Part shown: piece after piece, positions 33,621 through 44,127 of the stretch
Layout: every line of letters starts with the position of its first letter
How positions within the stretch are numbered: the stretch's first letter is position 1
Assembly (NCBI GenBank): GCA_034440615.1
Contig: JAOTOM010002907.1
Coordinates: 1 to 64,000 of the forward strand
Length of the DNA: 64,000 bases
Reading direction: 5' to 3'
DNA from: Ashinkailepas kermadecensis
Taxonomy: Eukaryota > Arthropoda > Thecostraca > Neolepadidae
Position numbers and translations under genes: made by a program
Notes under the pieces: generated by a model
The model's database searches: none
Seen by the model: only the letters and a program-made list of their open reading frames with translations
Told to the model about the DNA's origin: nothing

Positions 33621-35209
33621 GCTGACCAGTCACATGCCCGCGTTTGGCGCGTAACGGAACGCAAAACATCCGGATGCTGCATGGTTATACATGGAGGTGA
33701 ATTGTCTTTGAAAATGACAACAATTGCATCGTGGCTTGTTGTCTGTCTCTTTGCCTGACGTGGTAACTGTTGGCGCCGTAAACTGCATGGCCGTTCTGGC
33801 AGATTGCATAGCTGAAGCACTGCAAAGCGTTCAAGCGTTGAGAGTGCTCCTTTAACGACAGAAAAATGAGCTTGAATTCAAGCCGATTTTTCGGTGGTTT
33901 TCGGGTTGGGCGTTAACACCCGACCCGACCCGGTGGCGGCACATTTCCCGTGCTGATCGCTTCACAAGAAGGCATCCGAGGAAAATAAAATACCTGGTAG
34001 AATGTGGCTCGAATTGATAACATTTGCTGCGAGTTGTTCACGCCACGGCTGGCGCAATGCGTTCGTCCCGGGTGATGTCTCCCTGCACCACGGACACTTT
34101 CCAAACTTTAGCACGCTCAATTAATGCGATAAGTGATGACACAAGGCGACCGTATCTCCACAGCCCGGGGCTACACCAGCATAACGCCGATGTACTTCAT
34201 TAGATATGCGAATGTCAAGGCGCACGCAGCCACCACCCAGTGACCTCGGCACTCATAGCGTTCCGTGAACGTCACCGTACGTCCGGCATGTGCATTGTCG
34301 GGGGTTCTTTGGTGTTGTGGTCAGAGCACAAAGACCGGAATGAATGAGAGAGCTCATGTGAAATTAGCTCACATGCTTTGGAAAATATTCCGGCTACAAT
34401 TTATTTGATAAACATACCATGTGGTCTAAATGTGTGCTGCTAAATTAATGCTATCGATATGTCAATTTGTTTCTTTGCATGTTTGCTAAACTTGATTCAT
34501 CTCAAAACTTCGGCAGGAATTGTCAAGGATTTTTACTACTTGTCTTATCCGTACTTCAGGTACATTGATTGCAATACAAAATGTTAAAACTATTTTTTCG
34601 GAAATAGTTTTAATCGGAAGCCTCATTTCAGTTCCGCAATTCGGAGCTGTGTTTCCTCACCAGCCATTATCTCATCTCATCAAAGGAGCCCATCCAGATT
34701 CAAAGGACCCACACTTTTCTCTCGGACAAATACCAACGACGTTCCTAGATCCAGACTCGGGTGAATGGTATAAATGCATTGGCGGGTCTAGGACACACTG
34801 AAACCATTTCTACCCTAACAAGTCCGATTTTGATGCAATATTTTATTAAATAGACAGCTTTCCATCCAAGTTCGATTTTTTGCTGAATAGAACAGCATTG
34901 CTGAAGCCTCACTCCAACTTAGCTTAAAACGAGCTTCTGCATATGCTCGGTTATCAATGATTCCTCATGTTCCAGAGGCATAGTAGGAACTCCAATAACA
35001 GTGCACTAAGCAAGTATCGGTCGATATTATAAGCAGTACCAAGGTCCGAAACTGACGCGGAACAGTGTCCAAAACTGACAGTAGCGCGATCAGTAAAAAA
35101 TAACAAAATAAAAAAACGGAAGAGCAAATGGATTATGTTCTACTCTACTGCGTCTCCCCTTCTCTGCATGTTTATCTCAGTTATGTTCACTCGACTGTGG
35201 ACGCACATG
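33621..35209. other. No gene recognised; one perfect hairpin
   Basis: At 34584-34613, 12-bp arms (TTAAAACTATTT and its complement) surround TTTCGG. An open frame at 34520-34801 has no known domain. Otherwise nothing is seen. Confidence 0.45.
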
Positions 35210-35213
35210 TATG

Positions 35214-35412
35214 TCGGGGAGTGGCGCAGCCAGGACTTTCCTCAGTGGGGCTCGACCCAAAACAAATGTAAAGAAAAGACGAAGGTTCCGGCATGCGAAG
35301 CGCGCCGAAAATTTAGGGTTTTCCGTGGTGAAAATGCCAAAATTTATCGTTCGATCTAGTGTATTTTGGATGCTGAGAGTGTTGGGGGGGCCTTGGCTGC
35401 GTCCCTGGTGGC
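35214..35412. mobile_element. Small element with imperfect terminal inverted repeats
   Basis: It starts GGAGTGGCGCAGCCAGGA and ends GGCCTTGGCTGCGTCCCTGG, which are imperfect reverse complements of each other, with poly-G at the right end (35383-35389). Elements beginning this way are common non-autonomous repeats in many animal genomes; the superfamily is not assigned here. Confidence 0.5.
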
Positions 35413-36300
35413 GGGCTTCCAGATATGTTCACAATCTCAGCCATTAGCACACTCGATGCCGGTGAGACTCGCGGCCAAGAGTGCTTTTCCGCACGGTAGC
35501 GGCGCAGCGAGGTGGGCGCACGCAGAACGATCGGGCCCGGAATGGTCGTGTCGCGGCCAATTAGGTGGCTGTAAGAGCGGCGGGCCGGCTGGAGGGGGGG
35601 GGGGGTGCGTGGGGGCGACACAATCTGCCCTCTGATCGATCACGGCCCGCCTGAATGGGCACGCTCGCCGCCGAGAGAGTGGGTGTGTCGGCCGCCGGCC
35701 AGATGGATGCGTTGGAAGCCACTGTCGGCTAGGCTGGGGAGGCGACACTGGGGAGGGGGGGGCGCATTGGCCGCCATTCGATGGTGAGTGCTGCCACACC
35801 CATGCACGGGGTCCCGGACTGAGCCGCAGAGCTAAAAGCCGCCCACTTGCCTGGAGCGTCGGACACAGATAGCCTCTCCTTCCAGCCGAGAAAATATGCG
35901 AAAGGCGACAAAATACGACATGTACTGCGCCTCGTATTGGCAAATGGAGCACTCGGGCGGCGAGGGAGAGAGGTTCTGAATCCCCACCCTAGATAAATCT
36001 AACGTTAAGCCTATGGCAAACCCAACACATCCTGCACAAAGCGCAATGCATGAGGCACCGGACGAAATCAGGCGAACCGTCCAACAACTTCGATCTTCTG
36101 TGTGATTCATGGGTGCTCTTGGGACAAATGAACTCGACCAAAGTCTTGTGAAGTTCTTCGAGAGGATATCACATTTGAGTTTTGTTCTTGAACGTTTTCC
36201 ACCTGCGCAGACTCGGGACAGTGCCGGATGGGGAGGGAGTGGAGAAGGGGAGGACAGAGTCGGAGAAGTTGCGGTGCAGAGTTGGAGGGGGATTAGGAGG
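35413..36300. other. GC-rich sequence with poly-G runs, no gene recognised
   Basis: G runs at 35597-35608 and 35755-35761, possible G-quadruplexes. Open frames on both strands lack domains. Confidence 0.4.
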
Positions 36301-36304
36301 AGCC

Positions 36305-36530
36305 GGGGGTAATCAGCGAGCCGTATCCAGCTTGTCAGAGGTCAGAACCGGAGGTAGTCAGCGAGCAGTGTCCAGTTTGTCAGAGGTCAGAGCCGGGGGT
36401 AGTCAGCGAGCAGTGTCCAGTTTGTCAGAGGTCAGAGCCGGGGGTAGTCAGCGAGCTGTGTCCAGTTTGTCAGACGTCAGAGCCGGGGGTAGTCAGCGAA
36501 CAGTGTCTAGCTTGTCAGACGTCAGAGCTG
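36305..36530. repeat. 45-bp minisatellite, 5 copies
   Basis: Units contain GTAGTCAGCGAGCAGTGTCC and AGTTTGTCAGAGGTCAGAGC. The unit length equals that of the array at 20.96 kb, but the sequence is unrelated. Confidence 0.93.
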
Positions 36531-36539
36531 GAGTACGAC

Positions 36540-36645
36540 CACCGATAAGTACCATCCATAAGTACCGATAGTACATGCAGTATATAAGTATATAATAGTA
36601 AGCAGTATAGTAAGTAAGTGTAGTACATAAGTACACCGATGAGTA
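36540..36645. repeat. Degenerate AGTAC/TATAAGTA repeats
   Basis: Irregular short units with AAGTAC, TAGTA and ATAAGTA words. No fixed period. Confidence 0.7.
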
Positions 36646-36844
36646 CAGCGATGCATGTCAATTCACGCCATACCACAAACAATTCGCAGTTTATTTTTCA
36701 TCTGTTTATACCAGTAGACTTTTCGACATATTGATACGATATATGGAAAAAATGTACTTTTAGAAATGCTTGAAACCTGAGGCGGAGGGTCACATAAGGC
36801 CTGGACTATGAAAATATACCTGGATGGAGAAGGGGAAATCTTAG

Positions 36845-36890
36845 TGTCACACACGCACACGCACACACACACGCACACACAAACACATAC
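36845..36890. repeat. (CA)n microsatellite with CG interruptions
   Basis: CACACACGCACACG-type run. Confidence 0.9.
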
Positions 36891-37679
36891 TTAGAGGAAA
36901 TACTTGCCATGTTTACCTTGCTGACAAATCGATATCGCGGGCTGAGCAGAGGAAAGAACCGTTCGGAGGCGGGGCTGGTCATAACTCTGATGCTGACGAA
37001 CTGCTGATGTGGGGAGTCCCTGCATTGAATGTATTTATCAAAAGGATGGGCAATTTTTTAGGCTGGATAATCTTGTTTTTGAATTCTAGTTGGTGGTGGA
37101 TGGGGTCAGATTTGTGTTAAGTGGGTGTGCACTGTGCAGGGCCCTTTGAGCGAGCATGGATGGAGTTTGAAGATTATTGGTGGGGCACTCGATCCATGCG
37201 TGTGTTACACGTGATAAAGTGAATAGGACTGGATAGGTAAGTTAGATAGGTATTGATGGGTGTGTGGGATGTTGGATGGTTTCTTCGGAATTTGGGGTGT
37301 GGTATTGGCTGAGGTGATGAGTGTCTTTTTGTCCAGGCTTATAATATAAAAAATATAAAAATAAATATAATAAAAAATATCTTCCCTTTATAGACTTAAC
37401 CTTACTGGATGGGTCATTGTCGCTCTAATTAAGTCACACTTTAAGGCTGTATGACGTCAATTCTATTGTACAAGGTTATCCACAGTTTCTTCACACATAT
37501 CTGCACTGTCTTATCTTGAATTTCAGAAGTAGTCTAACGTGAAACGTAACCAGCATGAACAGGAGCAGAAGAGAGCGCTCCTCCCGATCAACGTACATGA
37601 GCTCGAACGCAGATCCTAAGGAGCAACTTCCCAATGATCCGAAAACAACATCAACAGCGCACTTATCCTAGCCAACATC
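36891..37679. other. No feature recognised
   Basis: AT-rich. 37340-37382 is a poor AATATAAAAA tract. Confidence 0.4.
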
Positions 37680-38200
37680 ACACTTGTCATGGTCAACAAC
37701 ACACTTATCCAGGCCAACAACACACTTATGCTGGCCAACACACACACTTGTCCTGGCCAACAACACACCTATCCTGGCCAGCAACACACCTATCCTGGCC
37801 AGCAACGCACCTATCCTGGCCAGCATCACACTTATCCTGGCCAACATCACATCTATCCTGGCCAACATCACACTTATCCTGGCCACCATCAAACTTATCA
37901 TGGCTAACAGCACACTTATCCTGGCCAACAGCATACCTCTCCTGGCCAACAACACACTTATCCTGGCCAACAACACACCTATCCTGCAGGTCAGCAACAC
38001 ACTTATCCTGGCCAACAACATACTTATCCTGGCCATCAACACACTTATCCTGGCCAACATCACACTTGTCCTGGCCAATATCACACCTATCCCGGCCAAC
38101 AGCACACCTACCCTGACCAACACACCTACCCTGGCCAACAACACACCAATCCTAGCAAACAACACACCTATCCTGGCCAACAACACGCCTATCCTAGTCC
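37680..38200. repeat. 21-bp minisatellite, ~25 copies
   Basis: Units are AACACACTTATCCTGGCCA plus AC, with ACACCT/CATCAC/GGTCAG variants and a few frame-shifting indels. The long open frames across it are artefacts. Confidence 0.96.
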
Positions 38201-38349
38201 AAAGGAAATTGATACCACCGAACCGCGTCTCTCGTGACGCAAATGGGGGCAATGGTCACCACCCGGCTGCAGGAAGCCACACGCTCGCTGCACACAGATC
38301 TTCCCGTTCAGACCGTGGCACAAATGAACCTGGAACTGCCTGCATATCT

Positions 38350-38493
38350 ACTGTTGGCGTGGACTGGACAGTGGACTATGTGTCGACCTTGTGTTGAATG
38401 CATAGCTGAGTCAGCATGTCTGGAAGGCAGTTGCAGGTCCCAATAGTCGTTTATTCTGCACCCGCCGCCGGTGGTACTAAGCACAGCTTCTCC
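38350..38493. repeat. Left member of a ~140-bp direct repeat pair
   Basis: Related to 42305-42446. Shared words in order are GTGGACTGG, GACCTTGTG, TGTCTGGAAGGCAGTTGCA, GTTTATTCTG and CCCGCCGCCGGTG. The minus strand carries AATAAA within AGAATAAACG in both copies, consistent with a polyadenylated minus-strand transcript end. Confidence 0.85.
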
Positions 38494-38995
38494 AGCCTTC
38501 CATTCCGTCGCGGCCAGGTCGAACCACGCAAAATACACCGGTGATTCAGGAAGCTCCTCTGGCTTTAACCAGAGGTTCTTCGGCGATCTCCAGCGATCCG
38601 GCAACCAAGGAAGTTCCCCTAACTTGGGCCGGCGTCCATCCAACCATCATGCCATCTGGGTCGGTCGAGGCGATTCCTCCTGATTCGGCGGGAGGTCCGC
38701 CCACGAGGCCGCATTCAGACCATCGGAGGTGATCTTAAACTGTGCCGGCTGCTGGGCGGAGGAATGAGACCTCATTAACGAGGAGAATCTGGCCGAGAGA
38801 TCCTGACTGGGAGGGAAGAATAGCCGCGGCAGCACAATTAGAATGCAATGCTCTGACAGCCGATAGAGACATGGACGGCGAATATGGACATCTAGTTTCC
38901 CATCTATCCCTGGGGGTCAGGCAGCCCGTCGTCCCTCGCGGGACGGCAGATCGACCAATGACCAACGACCCACGGTGACAGATCACCGTGACCGG
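38494..38995. other. No gene recognised
   Basis: Sequence between the left direct repeat and the foldback element. No domain identified. Confidence 0.4.
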
Positions 38996-38999
38996 TGCC

Positions 39000-39600
39000 G
39001 GCGGCGTATCATATTTTCAAATATTCACAACTTCCAACGGTAATAATTTCCAAATTGGAAGTTAACTTACAGAAAGTAGACGCAAACTTCAAAACAGCCC
39101 GGATAGGAGGCGTTCATGTTTTCCAAAGTTCATAGTTTCCAATTTTGAAGTTAGCTTCCAAATTGGAAGTTAAATTCCAAACCTTGGGCGTTAGCTTCCA
39201 ACTTGGAAGTTAATGTCCAAATATTGGACGTGAACTTCCAAAGCAGCCCGGATAGGAACCTAACCTAACCTAACCTAACTTAGCCCAACTTAACCTAGCC
39301 TAACCTAGCCTTACCTTTCGACTTTTAAATTTCACTTCCAATTTTTGCAAGTTAACTTCAATTTTTTGGAAGATATGTTCTATTTGGAAGATAACTTCCA
39401 TGTTTTGGAACTTAACTTCAAATTTGGAAGCTAACTTCCAAATTGGAAATGGTGAACTTTGGGAAAATATGAAAGCCTCCTATCTGGGCTGTATTGAAAG
39501 CTAGCTTTAATTTCTTTTAAGTTAGCTCCAAATTAGGAAATTATGAACGTTGGAAGTTGTGAACTACAGAAAATATGAAGGCCCCCTCCGGCGTCAGATA
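39000..39600. mobile_element. Foldback element with ~190-bp inverted arms
   Basis: The left arm (39000-39190) and right arm (about 39405-39600) are imperfect reverse complements. They share ATTCACAACTTCCAACG (complement near 39555), CAGCCCGGATAGGAGGCGTT (complement near 39475) and TTCCAAATTGGAAGTTA-type words. The spacer is rich in TTCCAA/TTGGAA palindromes. No open frame. Confidence 0.8.
39255..39316. repeat. Short (CCTAA)n run, telomere-like
   Basis: About five perfect CCTAA units (complement TTAGG, the arthropod telomere unit), then degenerate CTTAAC/CTAGCC variants. They lie in the centre of the foldback element. Confidence 0.75.
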
Positions 39601-39899
39601 TGGATCGATCAGGACGGCGCAGGGCACAATATCGTTCCCACCAAAGGCTATTTTGGACTAACGGTTCGGATCTCATGGAGGGACTTCGGCAGCCTAACTC
39701 CACCAGGGGTTCTTTCTGGACGCTCGCGATGTTGAGATCGCCTACTAATACCGGCTTCCTTCACATTCACCGACCGACGACCACGAGGTAACACCTCGGG
39801 CGGGACAGGAACCCATTCACTTGCACCCTTTCACGATGAATGCATGAGGTGCGGGGTGCCCTGAAGGAACTGGGTCTCCAACCGTCTCGGGCCCTGATG
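39601..39899. other. Probable upstream part of the R2-like relic
   Basis: Coding-like but badly broken. No domain could be fixed before about 39900. Confidence 0.35.
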
Positions 39900-41945
39900 G
39901 ACTCACGGTGAAAACCATCATCACCGAATGGGGGCCGGAGGTCGTTCGGTCGAAACTGAGCACCTCCCTCGAACAAAGTTCCAAAGACTCGAGGTCAATA
40001 CGACGCTCATCCCAAAAAGGCTGAAGGTCAGGGATGCGAATGACTTCTGACCCATTACCTCGGATCAGTGATGCTACGGCTCTACCGCAGGCTGCTGGAC
40101 CATAGGCTTCGGATTGACATCCATGTCGATCCGAGGCAGAAGGCGTTCACGGCTGTTGACGGTTGCTCTGAGCACCTGTTCGTCATCAGCGAATCCCTGT
40201 GATTATGTACGTCCAAAAGGAAGGAACTGAGCCTGTCCTTCTTGGACGTCGCCAAGACGCTGGATGAGGTGCCCCACCATTCCAATTTGAGAGCGTTGGG
40301 ACGGTTTGGTTGTGGACACACGTTCACTGATGTCGTGCACAATTTGTACTCAGTTACCACGACCATCAGAAGTGACGAAGGCGGAACATTGCCAATCCCC
40401 ATAAACCGCGGAGTCAAGTAGAGATTCCCCACGTCCCCAATGATGTTCAACACGATTGAACATAGGGCAGGGTCACCTGCTTCGACTGAGCGGTAGGGAT
40501 AAACCTGGGTGTAATGCCCTGACCATCGCAGGCGATCTTGTGTTGGCCTCAGGCACCAGACACGAGATGCGCCGGCTTCTGGATACCAGTGAAATTCTTC
40601 TCTGAAAGGAGCATGTGGGTCAAAGCGGCCAAGTCACACGTTATCCGACGGGCGGCGGCTCTTGGTACAATCGCCTTTAAAAGCATTGAATGGTCATCCT
40701 TCCAATTCAACGCGCCTATTGCCAACAGAAACGTCGAGGAGATGGTTAATTACCTGGGTTTGGAGCTTTCTTCTCCTGGCTGTTCAAAAGCTCGAGGGCA
40801 GAAGCTCCTCATTGATCTAAGAGTGATACGACTGGCTGCGCTCAAGCCAGCACAAAGGCGCACACTTTAGCGAGCGCATGTCCTGCCGGGTCACCTGCAT
40901 GCCCTGCATCTGGCAAAAATTACTGACCAGACGCTAAGACACCTAGACCGCGAACTCCGTAGTGTGGTCCGGAGCATTCTCCACCTCCCTTCTGGCACGC
41001 CCACGGCGTTTTCAACATGAGGTCTAGAGACGGCGGTCTACGGATTCCCTCGGTCCGCAAGACCGTGGGGGGTGATGAGGACTCAGCGGCTGGTGAAGCT
41101 CACGTTGAGCTCGGACCCATTAGTCAGATCACTAGCCGTCGAGTTGCGGACCGTCGGCTCCGAGATGATCTACAGTTGCGACAATCTGCGCCTGTGGGAT
41201 TACTCGCCCAAAGGACTCAATATACATAAGCTGAGAGTCTTGCGAGCAAAGGCAACCCAATATCGGCGAATCCCCGTGGGGCGCAGTTTTGATGCCACAG
41301 CCTCGCGGTGGCGGCACCGATGGCTGAGCAATCCAGTCAGCCTCTCTGGCCAGTAGTACATCCACCTGGCCAAGACCGTCCCAGAGAATCGCCCTGTCCT
41401 GACTTGAGCCTAAGTCGCTGACGCGACCAGCCTCTGAGGCCGGGTCGCAGGTGTGGTGCCCATGCAGAAATACAGGCGCACGTCCTGAACTGGCATCGCA
41501 AATTGGGGAGTGCTTACATTGATCGCCACAATGGCGAAGTTGGCACTGCTCCGTCCATCGGGAACCCACTGTCGAAGTACGTGGCGAAACCTTCCGTCCT
41601 GCCATCGTACTGGTGAAGGAAGGGCGGAGGTCGGTGACTGTGGAGGACTTTTCCTGTCTCCTACGACTTGAATGTTGAAGTCTCCTGCGCAGCAGCCGAA
41701 AAGACAAGATTCGCAAACATGGTAGTGATGACTTCCTCCGGGCAGTTAAAGCAAAGCATCAGGTCGCGGAAGCGCCTTCGGAGGCCATCGTCATCGGCAG
41801 CCGCGGCTTGGCTCTGCGCGAGACCTTCGTGCGACATCTCAAGTCCCTCGGGATCTGCCTGAAGCGCCATCTCGACGGCCTCCAGGAGGGGATCTCGAGG
41901 GGAACGGCGCTCGCATGGTCGGCATTTGTCACAGGAAGACGCTGA
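39900..41945 (+). pseudogene. R2/NeSL-like LINE ORF, heavily decayed
   Basis: Read across several frames, the order of motifs is that of an R2-like RT. It has IPKRLKVRDANDF (about 40010), DPRQKAFTAVDGCSEHLF (40130), a catalytic-A region FLDVAKTLDEVPHH (40240), and NRGVK (40410). The FADD block is not recoverable. The thumb (MWVKAAKSHVIRRA at 40610, VNYLGLELS at 40745, SKARGQKLL at 40788) is followed by a C-terminal domain with DYSPKGLNIHKLRVLRAKA (41200-41260) and a tail starting KIRKHGSDDFLRAVKAKHQ (41705) that runs to about 41940. Dozens of stops and shifts show that it is old. R2-like elements use a restriction-like endonuclease; its motif could not be confirmed here. Confidence 0.72.
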
Positions 41946-42304
41946 CTCAGCAGCAAGACCATCCCAGCGAGTGAGCGGCTCCGCAACTCCCGCAAGGGGT
42001 GCAGTTCTGCCGGAAGCAAAAGCCATGGCCATCAGCGGCGGACAGGCGCGGCAGACGACTACCATCAGGTTGTTATTGTCCGTGTCTGTCGTATGGCAAG
42101 CAAAGGAGTTGTAGTTGTGAATTGTCTTGTTGGTCGTTTGGCGCTATTCGTTCAATCCCGCAGTTGCGGGCTGGGGACCGCCCTGATCAAACATCCCGTG
42201 ATACCACCGGGGCCGCCTCTTGCACCTTCCCAGACGACCAGGGGAGCCACCGTGCAAAAGATATCAGGCTGGAAAATAAATAAAAACTGCCAGAAGGCCT
42301 GCTG

Positions 42305-42446
42305 CTGGCATGGACTGGTCGTGGATTGTGTGTGGACCTTGTGCTGAATTGAATGTATAGCTGATACAGGATGTCTGGAAGGCAGTTGCACGTCCCAATG
42401 GACGTTTATTCTGAGCCCGCCGCCGGTGCCACTAAGCACAGCTTCT
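42305..42446. repeat. Right member of a ~140-bp direct repeat pair
   Basis: See 38350-38493. The two copies lie about 3.95 kb apart in the same orientation and bracket the foldback element and the R2-like relic. Sequence after the copies is unrelated. Confidence 0.85.
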
Positions 42447-43182
42447 CCAAAGCTCGCTTAGTTCACAAATCGCAGAATCATGGAGCCATTGAGCCATTTG
42501 TGTAATAGTAGTATTTATCTTCTGTTCTGCAGATTAATGTTATGCATGAAAGACGGTTGACGCGTATATGCTTAGGGTCGCGCGAACTGGGAGGGGGAGG
42601 TGACAGCTACCTGTCCAACCAAGGCTGGAGATCTCTCACCAAGCCTGGATCCAGGTCCTTATTTGCTTCACATATTTTCAGATTGAACAGGGAAAATGAC
42701 AAATCATCATAAGCAAGGTACCAAGCCAGGGTGGCCCGTACCCTTCGACCCACCCGGGATGTCCAGCCATGCACCCAACTGTCAAGCTGGGAGCAAGCTC
42801 GAAACTGCACGGGGGTAGTTCATGTGCTTTTAGGAGATTGTGGTGCGGTGGTTGGCTCGTCTGACTCGTATCGGAATGCACGGCGTACAAGATTCGTTCA
42901 AAATGCCGTTTTTCATGTTTGCAAACAGAGTAAAAGCCATATGTATCAAGAACAGCATTTACTTGTGAAGAGCATTGCTCTACTCATTCAACTATGATCC
43001 AGTGTAATTGTAAACAGCTACTGCTGGCATGGTTATATTTGCAGTGTGGTTAATCATATAAGTAACTATATACCACATATTCCATGCCAACTGAACCGGT
43101 AGGGAAATAATTCAACACCCCACCACGTCAGATGTTGCTTATATTTTGCCAAATTCAAGGCTCCGAACACCATTCTGAGACT
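42447..43182. other. No feature recognised
   Basis: Mixed sequence without recognisable gene or repeat. Confidence 0.4.
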
Positions 43183-43224
43183 TTTCAGTCTCTCTGACCA
43201 TCGTGATGGTCAGAGAGACTGAAA
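43183..43224. repeat. Perfect hairpin, 20-bp arms with a 2-nt loop
   Basis: Arm 43183-43202 (TTTCAGTCTCTCTGACCATC) and its exact complement at 43205-43224 surround GT. It is nearly a perfect palindrome of 42 bp. Confidence 0.97.
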
Positions 43225-43559
43225 TGCAGGACAAACCGATGTATCTGTTTGTCATTCATCGGCATACCACGAACGGATATTCTTAAACTGCTACATCTTT
43301 GGAATGGAGAATGATTTCTGAGATCCGAAAATGGTTACGGGGTGCCGAGATACAATGCTTGGACTTAAATGTAACGATACATTTTCTACGTTTTCCGAAA
43401 ATTATTCTTGCCCGAAATATTTTATAAAATTCCGATTTTTGACAAACACTCCTCTCTCGATGTTCTATAAACATCGATTTTCCAGGTCTATGCTCTCGAT
43501 TTTACCCTAGTGTCATTGGTAAATCGAGTGAGACTTCAACTCGAACAGTGACCAGTTAG
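43225..43559. other. No feature recognised
   Basis: AT-rich sequence. Confidence 0.4.
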
Positions 43560-44127
43560 TTATTTGTGCTTTAGGGCGCATCGACTGCATTGGTCATTTA
43601 GCGCCCATAACTCAGTCAATTAGACATAGAGGCCCGTACACGTCAGATCAAGCAACAGGTTATAGGTGGCGATGCCACATCTGTTCTAGGGTAAAACTAG
43701 CCACATATGCAGCAGCACGTTAGTAACCGGCGTAAATCACGGATAATTTAAGTTCTAAGAGGAATTTAAAAAGTTGTCCCGAGTGAACAACGTCCGACTC
43801 ATCTCCTAATACGTCCCGAAGCGAGACAGAGGAACGTCCAAAGTGACGTCTCCGTTCGTGGGCAAGCCGCGGACATGATACTAGAACGTGTCGAACAGTG
43901 ACCAAAAGCCCGTCAATACCGGCTGTGCGGCGCGGCGGGGCTGGGCGGTCGGGAGGCCCACGTCGGAGAGACGGCTCGCCTCCTAAAGCTTCCCATTCGG
44001 CGAACGGTCCGGTCCGGGGAAAGGTCTGAATTCGGTTTTGCGCACTCAAACGTTGAACAATTATGCGTGCTCGACTCACTTTAGCTTGATGAAATAATGC
44101 CATATAGTCTCGTATACTTTCTCTCAC
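43560..44127 (-). pseudogene. LINE ORF2 C-terminal fragment with 3' UTR, minus strand
   Basis: The minus-strand frame at 43720-44127 (135 codons, intact over this stretch) contains TVRHVLVSCPRLAHERRRHF, followed by LRDVLGDES and LFKFLLEL. This is the zinc-binding tail and C-terminus typical of I-type LINE ORF2s. The 3' flank at about 43575-43610 has GGGCGCA...TAGCGCCC, as in the fragment at 29540-29935. It is 5' truncated, as LINE copies often are, and better preserved than the 29.5-kb copy. Confidence 0.75.

Noticed and set aside
35832..36110. Cys-rich minus-strand frame as a LINE tail or receptor exon
   Set aside because: Cys/His spacing does not match the LINE zinc-binding tail, and no TM or splice pattern was found.
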